Positions 51,792 to 60,661 of a stretch of DNA of 60,661 bases are shown in pieces; within the stretch, counting starts at the first letter, position 1, and the number at the start of each line of letters is the position of its first letter. The translations under genes were made by a program, and so were the position numbers. This stretch comes from Bacteroidales bacterium. Lineage in GTDB: Bacteria > Bacteroidota > Bacteroidia > Bacteroidales > Lentimicrobiaceae. The notes beneath the pieces are model-generated. The model ran no database searches and had not been told where the DNA came from. It saw nothing but the letters and a program-made list of their open reading frames with translations. The stretch lies in the NCBI GenBank assembly GCA_016788045.1, contig JAEUTG010000040.1:1-60661 (forward strand), given 5' to 3'.

Positions 51792-53936
51792 ATGCCATAC
51801 AGACGTACAAAAGGTTTCAGGGGATCGTTGCTCAACCTGGTCGTGATCAGCGGGGTAGGGGCATTGCTCTGGTTTATCCTCGATACCGGTAAATCGCTTC
51901 AGGCCGGCAGGACCGGTATCCGGCAGCTCAGTCAGCAATCATTCTCTTTTGCTTCCCTGGATTTCAACAGTATTGTAAACCTGCATCACCCCCTCTCCAT
52001 ACTGATCCTTCAGATACTGGTCATCATCATTGCTTCGCGGCTGCTCGGATGGCTGATGTCGCTGATCAACCAGCCGACAGTGATTGGTGAAATACTCGCC
52101 GGGATTATGCTGGGCCCCTCCCTGGTAGGTTTGTATTTCCCGGAAGCGACCGCATTTCTCTTTCCGCTGGAATCTTTGGGAAATCTTCAGTTCCTGAGCC
52201 AGATCGGACTGATCCTGTTTATGTTTATCATCGGCATGGAACTCGATGTTGGCCTGCTGAAGCAAAGGGCCGGTGCCGCCCTGTTTATCAGCAACAGCAG
52301 CATTGTGGTGCCTTTTGTTATGGGAGCAGGGCTGGCTTATTTTCTGTATAACTCATTCGCCCCTGCAACTTCCGGTTTTATCCCTTTCGCGCTTTTTATG
52401 GGCATTGCCATGAGCATCACCGCTTTTCCCGTACTGGCAAGAATTGTGCAGGAAAGGGGTATTTCGCGCACCCCCATGGGCATGACGGCCATTACCTGTG
52501 CAGCCATCAACGACCTCACAGCATGGGGAATCCTGGCCCTCGTGGTTGCCATTGCCAATGCCAGTGCCGTGAGCGGGGCACTCATCACCATTCTGATTTC
52601 ATTTCTCTATGTGGCGCTGATGCTTTTCGGTGTCAGACCACTGCTTAACCGCATTGCAGCCAAATACACCGTCAGGGAAACCATCAGCAAACTGGTGGTG
52701 GCCATGGTGATGGGAACCATGCTGCTGTCGGCCTACATCACGGAAGTCATCGGGATTCATGCCTTGTTCGGCGCATTTATGGCCGGCGTGATTATGCCCG
52801 ATAATGTGAGGTTTAAACAGATTATGGCCGAAAAAATCGAGGATGTCAGCCTCGTGTTGTTGCTTCCCCTCTTCTTTGTCTATACCGGCCTGCGCACCGA
52901 GATCGGCCTGCTGAATGAGCCCGGGTTATGGCTCACAGCCCTGTTGGTCGTTGCTGTTGCCGTTACCGGGAAATTTGCCGGCAGTGCCCTGGCAGCGCGT
53001 TTTACCGGGCAATCCTGGAAAGACAGCCTCTTGATCGGTGCACTGATGAATACCCGTGGGCTGATTGAACTGATTGCCCTCAACATCGGGTACGATATCG
53101 GGGTTTTGTCACCGGAGATATTCACCATTCTTGTGCTCATGGCTTTGGTTACCACCTTCATGACCGGCCCTTCCATGAGCCTGATCAATTACCTGTTCCG
53201 CAAACCGGAGGCTGATGCCGCGGCTTTTGGGGCCCTCAGGGTACTCATTGCTTTTGGCCCCCCCGAAGCCGGCGGACGGCTTACCTCCATGATCAACAGC
53301 CTGTTCGGAAACCGGAAGAAAGGCCTGAAAATTACGGCACTTCACCTGACTCCCAACACCGAAATTTCGATCAAAAACGCCCGCCACTTCGAAGAAGAGG
53401 CCTTCGGGAAAGTGAAGGAGGTGGTCAGAAAGGCCGGAATTGATGTCAAAACCATCTACCGTACTGCCGAAAACGTTTCACAGGAGATCATCAAAACGGC
53501 CAACCGTGGTAAATTCGACCTGCTGATCGTGGGCAGCTCCCGTCCCCTGCTCAGCCAGGATGAAACCGGTGGCAAAGCGCGCTATTTCTTCGACAGGGCG
53601 AAGTGCGATGTGGGACTCTTTATCGACAAGGGTTTTGAAAAAATCTGCAATGTTCTTGTAATCAGTGAATCTGCCGATGAAAGCTACCTCCACGACCTGG
53701 CCCGTGGATTCAATCCTGAATGTAAAATCGATACCGCCAGCCTCCTGCCACTGGCAGTACCTGTGACGGGGAATGGAGGAAAACAGATTGTGCTTCAGGA
53801 TGTTGAACAAGGCTTCCCGGATTACGACCTGATCATTTCTACCATCGGATGCTACCGCAATCAACGCGAAGCCAGTGCCGGCTGGGTTGACGGAAAACCT
53901 TCGGTACTTCTGTTCAGCAAGAAGGACAAAAGATAG
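51792..53936 (+). CDS. CPA2 Na+(K+)/H+ antiporter with C-terminal UspA-like domain
   Basis: 714 residues. After a short N-terminal helix the antiporter core (about 55-460) has twelve or so membrane helices with INQPTVIGEILAGIMLGPSLVG, LFMFIIGMELDVGLLK, MGIAMSITAFPVLARIVQERG and TAITCAAINDLTAWGILA, in which the CPA2 ND/ND-like pair is visible. TRGLIELIALNIGYDIGV closes it. Residues 480-714 are two universal-stress-like halves (LKITALHLTPNTEISIKNA..., KFDLLIVGSSRP), a regulatory nucleotide-binding module in place of the RCK domain of the Kef protein at 20741. Inner membrane; ion selectivity unknown. Confidence 0.9.
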   Translation: MPYRRTKGFRGSLLNLVVISGVGALLWFILDTGKSLQAGRTGIRQLSQQSFSFASLDFNSIVNLHHPLSILILQILVIIIASRLLGWLMSLINQPTVIGEILAGIMLGPSLVGLYFPEATAFLFPLESLGNLQFLSQIGLILFMFIIGMELDVGLLKQRAGAALFISNSSIVVPFVMGAGLAYFLYNSFAPATSGFIPFALFMGIAMSITAFPVLARIVQERGISRTPMGMTAITCAAINDLTAWGILALVVAIANASAVSGALITILISFLYVALMLFGVRPLLNRIAAKYTVRETISKLVVAMVMGTMLLSAYITEVIGIHALFGAFMAGVIMPDNVRFKQIMAEKIEDVSLVLLLPLFFVYTGLRTEIGLLNEPGLWLTALLVVAVAVTGKFAGSALAARFTGQSWKDSLLIGALMNTRGLIELIALNIGYDIGVLSPEIFTILVLMALVTTFMTGPSMSLINYLFRKPEADAAAFGALRVLIAFGPPEAGGRLTSMINSLFGNRKKGLKITALHLTPNTEISIKNARHFEEEAFGKVKEVVRKAGIDVKTIYRTAENVSQEIIKTANRGKFDLLIVGSSRPLLSQDETGGKARYFFDRAKCDVGLFIDKGFEKICNVLVISESADESYLHDLARGFNPECKIDTASLLPLAVPVTGNGGKQIVLQDVEQGFPDYDLIISTIGCYRNQREASAGWVDGKPSVLLFSKKDKR

Positions 53937-54062
53937 ATTCAATGGTTAATGTTCAAAAATGCACTCATGCTGTTTGAGTAGTTTAGTATTGTATTTCAGT
54001 GATATATATTTATTTATCCACTGATTGATCCTTTGTTTTTTCCTTTTTGCATCCGATTCCCT

Positions 54063-54070
54063 TACCTTTG
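54063..54070 (+). promoter_or_regulatory. tal: Bacteroidota -7 element TACCTTTG before tal-pgi
   Basis: Exact TAnnTTTG, 41 bases before ATG 54104. It argues against the in-frame ATG at 54047. Confidence 0.5.
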
Positions 54071-54103
54071 TTCTCTGAAACAATCAGAATTTTATCCGAA
54101 ACG

Positions 54104-55180
54104 ATGAATAAACCCACGCTTGAATTATATAACCACGGGGTGAGCCTCTGGCTCGACAACATTACCCGGCAGATGCTGGATGACGGAACGCTGAAACGCT
54201 ATATTGAGGAATTATCCATAACCGGGCTGACTTCAAATCCGAGTATTTTCGACAATGCCATAACCAATTCCGATTACTACGACGATGCCATCCGTAAATA
54301 CGGATCCCAGCACCTGAGTGCTGAAGCGCTCTTTTTCAACCTGGCCATTGAAGACATTCAGCGGGCAGCCGACCTCTTCAGGCCGGTTTACGACCGCACC
54401 AACGGACTTGACGGATTTGTTTCCATTGAAGTGTCGCCGTTGCTGGCTTACGATCCCCGCAAAACCATTGAAGCTGCCCGTGAAATCTTCGATAAAACAG
54501 GCCGGCCGAATGTTTTCATCAAGATTCCCGGAACCCGCGAAGGCCTGGCAGCGATTGAGATGGCCATATCCGAAGGTATTCCGGTGAATGTTACGCTGTT
54601 GTTCTCCCCCGACCAGTACGAAGCCGCTTCGGAGGCTTACCTCCGGGGGGTGGAAAGCCGCATCAGACAAGGGCTGAACCCGGATATCCGTTCGGTTGCT
54701 TCCGTCTTCGTCAGCCGCTGGGACAAGGCAGTAGCCGGCATGGTGAGTCCCGAACTCCAGAACAGGCTCGGAATCACAGTGATGCAGAAAACGTACTCAT
54801 CGTACCTGCGGTTTCTGAAATCGACACGGGTTCAACGTACCATGAACTTCGGGGCCTTCCCGCAACGCTTGTTGTGGGCGAGTACCGGCACCAAAGACCC
54901 CAATGCTTCCGATGTCCTTTATGTGAAGAACCTGATTGCCCCCTACACCATCAATACCCTTCCGGAAGCCACCCTGCTCGCCTGGGCCGATCACGGAGAA
55001 GCTGGCCCCGTACTCACCGATTCACCGGCCGAAACAAAGGCGATGCTTCAGAAGTACGCCAGCGCCTCAGTCGATGTTACCAAACTGGGTCTCCAGTTGC
55101 AGAACGAAGGAGCCGACGCCTTTAACAAATCCTGGGATCACCTGATCTCAGCCATCGAAACCAAACAACAAAAATTCTGA
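54104..55180 (+). CDS. tal: Transaldolase
   Basis: 358 residues from ATG 54104 (MNKPTLELYNHGVSLWLDNI). TIM-barrel aldolase with SITGLTSNPSIFDNAI near residue 45, the Schiff-base lysine in NVFIKIPGTREGL (near 139) and IPVNVTLLFSPDQYEAASEAYLRGVE. Conserved late motifs are ASVFVSRWDKA and RLLWASTGTKDPNASDVLYV. The length of about 360 and the STGTKDP motif place it with the longer bacterial transaldolases rather than the short TalC/Fsa type. It shifts a dihydroxyacetone unit between sugar phosphates in the non-oxidative pentose phosphate pathway. pgi begins 6 bases after its stop, so the two are an operon. Confidence 0.95.
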   Translation: MNKPTLELYNHGVSLWLDNITRQMLDDGTLKRYIEELSITGLTSNPSIFDNAITNSDYYDDAIRKYGSQHLSAEALFFNLAIEDIQRAADLFRPVYDRTNGLDGFVSIEVSPLLAYDPRKTIEAAREIFDKTGRPNVFIKIPGTREGLAAIEMAISEGIPVNVTLLFSPDQYEAASEAYLRGVESRIRQGLNPDIRSVASVFVSRWDKAVAGMVSPELQNRLGITVMQKTYSSYLRFLKSTRVQRTMNFGAFPQRLLWASTGTKDPNASDVLYVKNLIAPYTINTLPEATLLAWADHGEAGPVLTDSPAETKAMLQKYASASVDVTKLGLQLQNEGADAFNKSWDHLISAIETKQQKF

Positions 55181-55186
55181 GCCGTC

Positions 55187-56803
<1,617 letters not shown>

Positions 56804-57311
56804 GCAGCGCGGTCAGCCACGTTTTTTTTAAACTGTTTGAATTTCAAACTCAGTGAATTGGCCGTCCTTTAGGTTTAAGGCCTTCCTGATGAGCACGGTT
56901 TGCTTGCTCAACTATATGATTTTGAGCATTTAGCCGTCGTGCCACGATTTTAAAAGCTGCAGCTTGCCCCCCCGCTGAAAAAGCGGGGCAAGCTGCCACC
57001 GGCGGTGGAGCAGCGTAAGGTTGATAGTAAAGTTGACCTAACCAGAATTACAAGCCCCGGGGCCTGCCCCGAAGAAAGCGGGGGGGCGTAACGTTGCCTT
57101 TCCCTTTCCTGTCAATGGATTCAGCGGATTGATGGAATTTTCCCCGGACAGTAATGAAAATTTATTAAGACTTTTTTAAACTGAAGTTCTGCAAATTGAT
57201 CTTCAGTCATACTGATAATTATTTGAAAATACCAAAGCATTATATGTTTATAAGTTTCAGAATACAACCAAATACGATTTTATTTTTTACACTCAACGAA
57301 GGATCGGCCTA
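56804..57311. other. Non-coding region with a strong GC palindrome
   Basis: No gene is supported. A long hairpin lies at about 56956-56998: GCAGCTTGCCCC and CCCGCT on the left, loop GAAAA, then AGCGGG and GCAAGCTGC on the right. Near 57055-57090 there is another GC-rich block with GCCCCGGGGC. The base composition switches sharply between these GC-rich blocks and AT-rich DNA. Confidence 0.55.
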
Positions 57312-57481
57312 CTAAAAATGGCGTTAAGAAAACTGCCAGCGAATAAATAAAGAAGAAATGCAACCGATGAAACAGAGTAGAGCTCAGGAAATTAGTGTAC
57401 AACGGTTTACAGTAGAGGGAGTAATGGTGCAACCTCATTTCTTCCGGCCAAAATCGCTCGGCAGTTTTTAGCCATTTTTAG
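57312..57481. repeat. MITE-like element with 22-26 bp terminal inverted repeats
   Basis: CTAAAAATGGC...AACTGCC at 57312-57337 is mirrored by GGCAGTTTTTAGCCATTTTTAG at 57460-57481; the arms differ by a 4-base length change. The inside (about 120 bases) has no open frame of note. No target-site duplication was recognised. Confidence 0.55.
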
Positions 57482-57498
57482 TCAGCCTTGATTTTTTG

Positions 57499-57524
57499 GT
57501 ACTTTTTGATCAAGCAAAAAGTAC
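57499..57524. repeat. Perfect hairpin GTACTTTTTG / CAAAAAGTAC
   Basis: A 10-bp perfect stem with a 6-base loop (ATCAAG), 18 bases from the MITE-like element and possibly part of the same repeat unit. Confidence 0.5.
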
Positions 57525-57746
57525 AGAAAACAAAGAAGGGCTTGTAGGCATAAGAGTTCGGACGAAATTCAATAGAGATGGTAAGCTATCCGTAATCTGA
57601 TTTTACCACTTTCTGAAAATAACTTAAGAACGGCAACGTGAAACAGGGTTAGGTTAAGCCAGATCAACTTACACGATTAAAAACACTAACTATTGAAATT
57701 CAACGATATGGAATAGAATATTGTGAAAGCGAAACATAAGTTATAA

Positions 57747-57786
57747 AAACAGCAGCGATTCCGGCGTACGGAATCGCTGCTGTTCT
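57747..57786 (-). terminator. Rho-independent terminator of the amylase gene
   Basis: AACAGCAGCGATTCC, five- to seven-base loop, GGAATCGCTGCTGTT: a perfect 15-bp stem 20 bases after the amylase stop on the minus strand. Confidence 0.88.
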
Positions 57787-57805
57787 TTCTAGCCCTGTAA
57801 CTTAC

Positions 57806-59890
57806 TCAGTTCTTCACCACAGCCTGCGTGCTGCGGTTCCCCTGCGGATCAGAAAGCGTGATGTAATAAATCCCTTTCGGATAAGCCGACAGGTCAACAT
57901 TGAAAATCCCTCCCGAAAAGGTCGCTTCCACCTCCATTTCGACACCCGACTCAGCAATGATCCGGAGGTTGGTATAGGACCCGGGCGCTTCCACAGTAAG
58001 CCGGTCACCGGCCGGATTCGGATAGGCCCGCCACTGGGGTCTGGCCGGATCGGCAAGGCCAACCGTCGGGCAGGTGACCTCATTGGCTGTGTATTTCCCG
58101 TTGACCAGGCTGCCTGCTTCCCAGCAGGTGTTGTCGGAGGCAAACAGATCCACCGTCTGCTGGTTGCCGGTGGTGGCGCCGTTGTTGAACACCACCCCGA
58201 TGGGCAGACTGGTGAATCCCGAAACGGTATAAGTGTAGAATCCGTCGTTCTCCAGCGTCATGGAGGAGCCGGGCCAGGCCCCGCAGAGCGGCGTGGAACC
58301 AACCCAGGAATACACCTTGCAGGCATTCCAGCCGGCCGGCGCTTTAAACCTTACCTGAATCGACGAAGGCATGGAGGTGATGGTGTAGGTGTTTGAAACC
58401 TCGGCGGAATACAGCTGTGTAGTCGGGTTGTATGCCACCGCCCGTATGGTTTTTGTGGATGTAACATTGATGGGTCCGGTGTACAGGCCTGAGCCGGTTC
58501 CGGGTGTGCTGTTGTCGGTGGTGTAGTAGATCTGTGCCCCGGGTGTGGCGGTCATGCTTACCGTTTGCGGGGTGTAGAAGGTATTGCCCGGAGGCGTCAT
58601 CAGCAGCGAAGGGGCTACGTTGGTGTTTGTTTTCGTCCAGATGGCATAATCGGTTCCGGAGGTGGCCAGGGTATAACCGGCAGGCGGGTTGTAGCTGCCG
58701 CTCCCGATCTTGACAATCAGGGTGCCGTTGAGCCCGGTGGCGGTGGATACATAAATATTCTGGGCATACTGGTTCACCGTTACATTGCATTCGCTGTGCA
58801 GCTGAACGGCACGGCGGGCGGCGATCATGGCAAAAATGGCCGCCTTGTTGTTGTTCCAGTGGTCGAGCAGCACGCAGGGAACGCCCGGAGAACCCATCAG
58901 GAAGGCATAGGCTGCCAGCACATTGCCGTTGAAGCGGTTCGGGTTGCCGGTGATGTAGGTGTCGTGGTTGTCCACAAACGTCACCGCATACCGTTTGGTG
59001 TCGTAGTGATGGATCAGCCCTGCCGGCTGCGGGGTGGTGCCGTTCTGCAGCCACACCAGCTGGGTGAGGTCCATGCCCCCGTTCCACATCGCGGCATTCA
59101 GCCTGAACTTCAGGGGGAAATCAAAGGTGGTGGAGTTGTTGCTGGTACCGTTTATCCAGGCTTTGCAGAGGTCGTAGCTGCCATCAAAGTACTCACCCAC
59201 CGAGAAATAAGCATTCACTGAGGTGTTGTATTCGTTCACAAACGAGGCACTGAAGCCTTTAACCATATCGTAGCGCCAGCCCGAATAGCCCATGTCGTTT
59301 TTCAGAAACTGCAGGTATCCCTTGATGTTGTTGCGCACGATGGTGCTCAGGTGGTCGAGGTCGCGCGAGCCGTTGAAATCCTCGCCGGTATCGGGGGCAC
59401 CGGTGGGTTGTGCCTGCCCCGGTTCGTTGGCCACCTCATCGGTGCTGCAGATCTGTGCCGGGCCCATGGAGTAGGTGGTGCCGTTGTACACTTCGGTGGG
59501 GAAGTCGGTCCAGTTGGTGGATCCGCTGCGGTGGTTCACTACCACATCGGCGATGGCTTTCGATCCCTTGGCGTTGAGCGAGGCAATCAGGTTTTTCAGC
59601 TCCTGGGTGGTGCCGAAAGCGCTGTTCTGGTCGAACCACCACACAGGGGCATAGCCCATGCTGTAGGAGCTCTGGCAGTTTCCGCTGGGCGGAAGCCATA
59701 CCAGGCTGAAGTTGGACGCGATTTCGGCCGATTGAACATTCAGGTTGTTCCAGTTGCTGGCCGTATAGGAATCCCAATAAAAGGCCTGCAGCATCACATC
59801 CTGACACTGGGCCGGCGCCTGAGCCCGGCTGAGTACCGGTGTTGTCAGGACCATCAGGGCCGTCAGGATGCTGATTGAGAAATTCTTCAT
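57806..59890 (-). CDS. Secreted alpha-amylase (GH13) with T9SS type A tail
   Basis: 694 residues from ATG 59890, giving a signal peptide ending SRAQA; the frame is open to 59938. The GH13 barrel (about 27-400) shows region I DVVVNH, region II GWRYDMVKG (nucleophile Asp), region III FSVGEYFDG (acid/base Glu) and region IV FVDNHDTY. Next come a chitobiase-like strand module (QIYYTTDNSTPGTGSGLYTGP, about 445-515), a starch-binding CBM26-like domain (VYSWVGSTPLCGAWPG, about 520-605) and a type A sorting tail starting RAYPNPAGDRLTVEA. It would cut alpha-1,4-glucans outside the cell. Not part of a sus-type locus here: no susC, susD or regulator is adjacent. TACTTTTG at 59919-59926 is its likely promoter. 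Confidence 0.93.
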   Translation of the reverse strand: MKNFSISILTALMVLTTPVLSRAQAPAQCQDVMLQAFYWDSYTASNWNNLNVQSAEIASNFSLVWLPPSGNCQSSYSMGYAPVWWFDQNSAFGTTQELKNLIASLNAKGSKAIADVVVNHRSGSTNWTDFPTEVYNGTTYSMGPAQICSTDEVANEPGQAQPTGAPDTGEDFNGSRDLDHLSTIVRNNIKGYLQFLKNDMGYSGWRYDMVKGFSASFVNEYNTSVNAYFSVGEYFDGSYDLCKAWINGTSNNSTTFDFPLKFRLNAAMWNGGMDLTQLVWLQNGTTPQPAGLIHHYDTKRYAVTFVDNHDTYITGNPNRFNGNVLAAYAFLMGSPGVPCVLLDHWNNNKAAIFAMIAARRAVQLHSECNVTVNQYAQNIYVSTATGLNGTLIVKIGSGSYNPPAGYTLATSGTDYAIWTKTNTNVAPSLLMTPPGNTFYTPQTVSMTATPGAQIYYTTDNSTPGTGSGLYTGPINVTSTKTIRAVAYNPTTQLYSAEVSNTYTITSMPSSIQVRFKAPAGWNACKVYSWVGSTPLCGAWPGSSMTLENDGFYTYTVSGFTSLPIGVVFNNGATTGNQQTVDLFASDNTCWEAGSLVNGKYTANEVTCPTVGLADPARPQWRAYPNPAGDRLTVEAPGSYTNLRIIAESGVEMEVEATFSGGIFNVDLSAYPKGIYYITLSDPQGNRSTQAVVKN

Positions 59891-59918
59891 GGTACTTGGT
59901 TTGGTGGTTGTGTAAGGG

Positions 59919-59926
59919 CAAAAGTA
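59919..59926 (-). promoter_or_regulatory. Bacteroidota -7 element TACTTTTG before the amylase gene
   Basis: Exact TAnnTTTG on the minus strand, about 29 bases before ATG 59890. CTG at 59946-59948 could serve as -33. Confidence 0.5.
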
Positions 59927-60013
59927 ATCGAAATGCACTGTAATTCAGCGCCTAAAGCCTTAAAAATCTACGCAATCGTTTGCAAGGGGTTCCGCCAGGC
60001 GGCTTGTTCAGGC

Positions 60014-60072
60014 AAATTCTAATTTCTAATTTCTAATTTCCAATTTCCAATTTCCAATTTCCAATTTCCAAT
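60014..60072. repeat. 7-bp tandem repeat (AATTTCT/AATTTCC)n
   Basis: Eight consecutive units: one AAATTCT, two AATTTCT, five AATTTCC, plus a partial unit. The C/T change is grouped rather than scattered. Confidence 0.9.
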
Positions 60073-60077
60073 AGCCT

Positions 60078-60189
60078 GAAGTCGGAAGTCGGAGGTCAGA
60101 AGTCGGAAGTCGGAGGTCGGAGGTCGGAAGTCGGAAGTCGGAGGTCAGAAGTCAGAAGTCGGAAGTCGGAGGTCAGAAGTCAGAAGCTA
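60078..60189. repeat. 7-bp tandem repeat (GAAGTCG/GAGGTCA)n
   Basis: Fifteen full units plus a decayed sixteenth, all of the form GArGTCr or GAGGTCr. It begins 5 bases after the previous array and is followed at about 60196-60229 by a further array with the unit GAGGTAA/GAGGTAG. Confidence 0.9.
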
Positions 60190-60334
60190 TCTGAGATGGA
60201 GGTAAGAGGTAGGAGGTAAGACGTAAGAAATACCTTGCCTAGCAAGCAATTGGCATCGGGATGATGAAAGAGGTAAGAACCACCCGGCACACACTCCCTC
60301 TCTCAAAGCCGGGGATTGGGTTGAGCACCTGTTT

Positions 60335-60440
60335 GCGCCCTGAAAGGGCAGCTTAGCGTAGCCCGGGGCATCGCCCCGGGCGCCTGATAGAAGGGATTAT
60401 TTTCGCCCTGGAAGGGCAGGTTAATCCCTTTTTCGGAATG
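60335..60440. repeat. Cluster of GC-rich palindromes
   Basis: In order: GCCCTGAAAGGGC, GCCCGGGGC-atc-GCCCCGGGC, then AGGGATTA ... TAATCCCT enclosing GCCCTGGAAGGGC and followed by five T residues. All are non-coding. The last could also act as a terminator. Confidence 0.65.
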
Positions 60441-60484
60441 CAATTCCAAACGTCTGCATAATAACCACAAGCCACCATCGGCAG

Positions 60485-60661
60485 ACCGATCCCAGCGGGG
60501 TCAAATGTTGGTAGAAAACAAACGATGATTGAAAAAACACGACCCCAGCGGGGTCAAATATGGGTAGAAAACGAACGATGATTGAAAAACACGACCCCAG
60601 CGGGGTCAAATGTTGGTAGAAAACAAACGAGGATTGAAAAACATGACCCCAGCGGGGTCGA
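60485..60661. repeat. 52-53 bp tandem array of GACCCC-AGC-GGGGTC palindromes
   Basis: Four palindrome copies (CAGC cores at 60493, 60546, 60598, 60650) spaced 53, 52 and 52 bases apart. The intervening sequences (AAATGTTGGTAGAAAAC..., ACGATGATTGAAAAACA) are nearly identical between units. The array continues past the right edge of the window. The first copy is degenerate (GATCCC). Confidence 0.88.

Noticed and set aside
57806..59890. Amylase as part of a polysaccharide utilisation locus
   Set aside because: No susC/susD pair, regulator or other glycoside hydrolase lies within the visible flanks; the right flank is repeats up to the window end.
60421..60609. 62-residue minus-strand open frame over the palindrome array
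   Set aside because: It only translates the repeat (recurring FDPAGVVF/LTPLGS), has no start context, and the 52-base period shifts frame.
60485..60661. Possible CRISPR array (regular palindromic repeats about 52 bases apart)
   Set aside because: The sequences between the palindromes are almost identical rather than unique, and no cas gene is in view.

Overview
The window looks like a chromosome segment from a member of the Bacteroidota, most likely a Bacteroidales-type anaerobe or facultative anaerobe. The grounds are: six proteins with type IX secretion (T9SS) sorting tails; promoters of the Bacteroidota form TAnnTTTG with weak or absent Shine-Dalgarno sites; family-specific proteins (DUF4199, choice-of-anchor L, CHU_C, GxxExxY); and oxygen-sensitive enzymes (tungsten-type aldehyde oxidoreductase, 2-oxoglutarate:ferredoxin oxidoreductase). 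The genus cannot be named from sequence alone. No rRNA, tRNA, CRISPR array, prophage or transposase gene was seen.

Layout. (a) 1-2350: accessory left edge. It holds the 3' end of a group II intron (domains V and VI), an AT-rich WD40 gene, a large imperfect palindrome and a predicted outer-membrane protein. (b) 2.6-5.1 kb: Tat-signal ferredoxin subunit plus aldehyde ferredoxin oxidoreductase. (c) 5.2-9.4 kb, minus strand: TerC-type exporter, membrane zinc peptidase, gamma carbonic anhydrase, NadB. (d) 9.7-11.9 kb: a T9SS cargo protein and an acyl-ACP thioesterase. (e) 11.9-19.5 kb: NAD-linked 2-oxoglutarate dehydrogenase (sucA-sucB, minus), a 55-residue 2[4Fe-4S] ferredoxin (minus), and the ferredoxin-linked counterpart korA-korB (plus). 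(f) 19.6-23.6 kb: small membrane proteins, a KefF/KefC-like pair and a small acetyltransferase. (g) 23.8-36.2 kb: T9SS cargo, TPR-adenylate cyclase, VTT membrane protein, porin-like protein, acyl-CoA ligase, GNAT, TilS, DsbD-like protein, ArsM-like methyltransferase. (h) 36.4-45.3 kb: a transferred-looking GxxExxY gene, three T9SS cargo proteins and a dipeptidase. (i) 45.7-56.8 kb: housekeeping block with gap, sixA-ppk, xseA-xseB, a Kef-type antiporter with a stress domain, and tal-pgi. (j) 56.8-60.7 kb: repeat-rich DNA around a secreted alpha-amylase.

How the genes fit together. Central metabolism dominates: two routes for 2-oxoglutarate to succinyl-CoA with different electron acceptors, a nearby ferredoxin, an aldehyde oxidoreductase, glyceraldehyde-3-phosphate dehydrogenase, transaldolase and glucose-6-phosphate isomerase. 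The exported amylase would feed glucose to these last enzymes. Surface and secreted proteins (amylase, SGNH hydrolase, beta-propellers, a large adhesin-like protein) all rely on a T9SS encoded elsewhere.

Nothing in the coding set is a clearly new defence or mobile system. The least explained parts are non-coding: the intron end and palindrome bracketing the WD40 gene, 7-bp-period tandem repeats at both ends of the window, a 52-53 bp palindrome array running off the right edge, and dispersed palindromes shared between distant intergenic regions.
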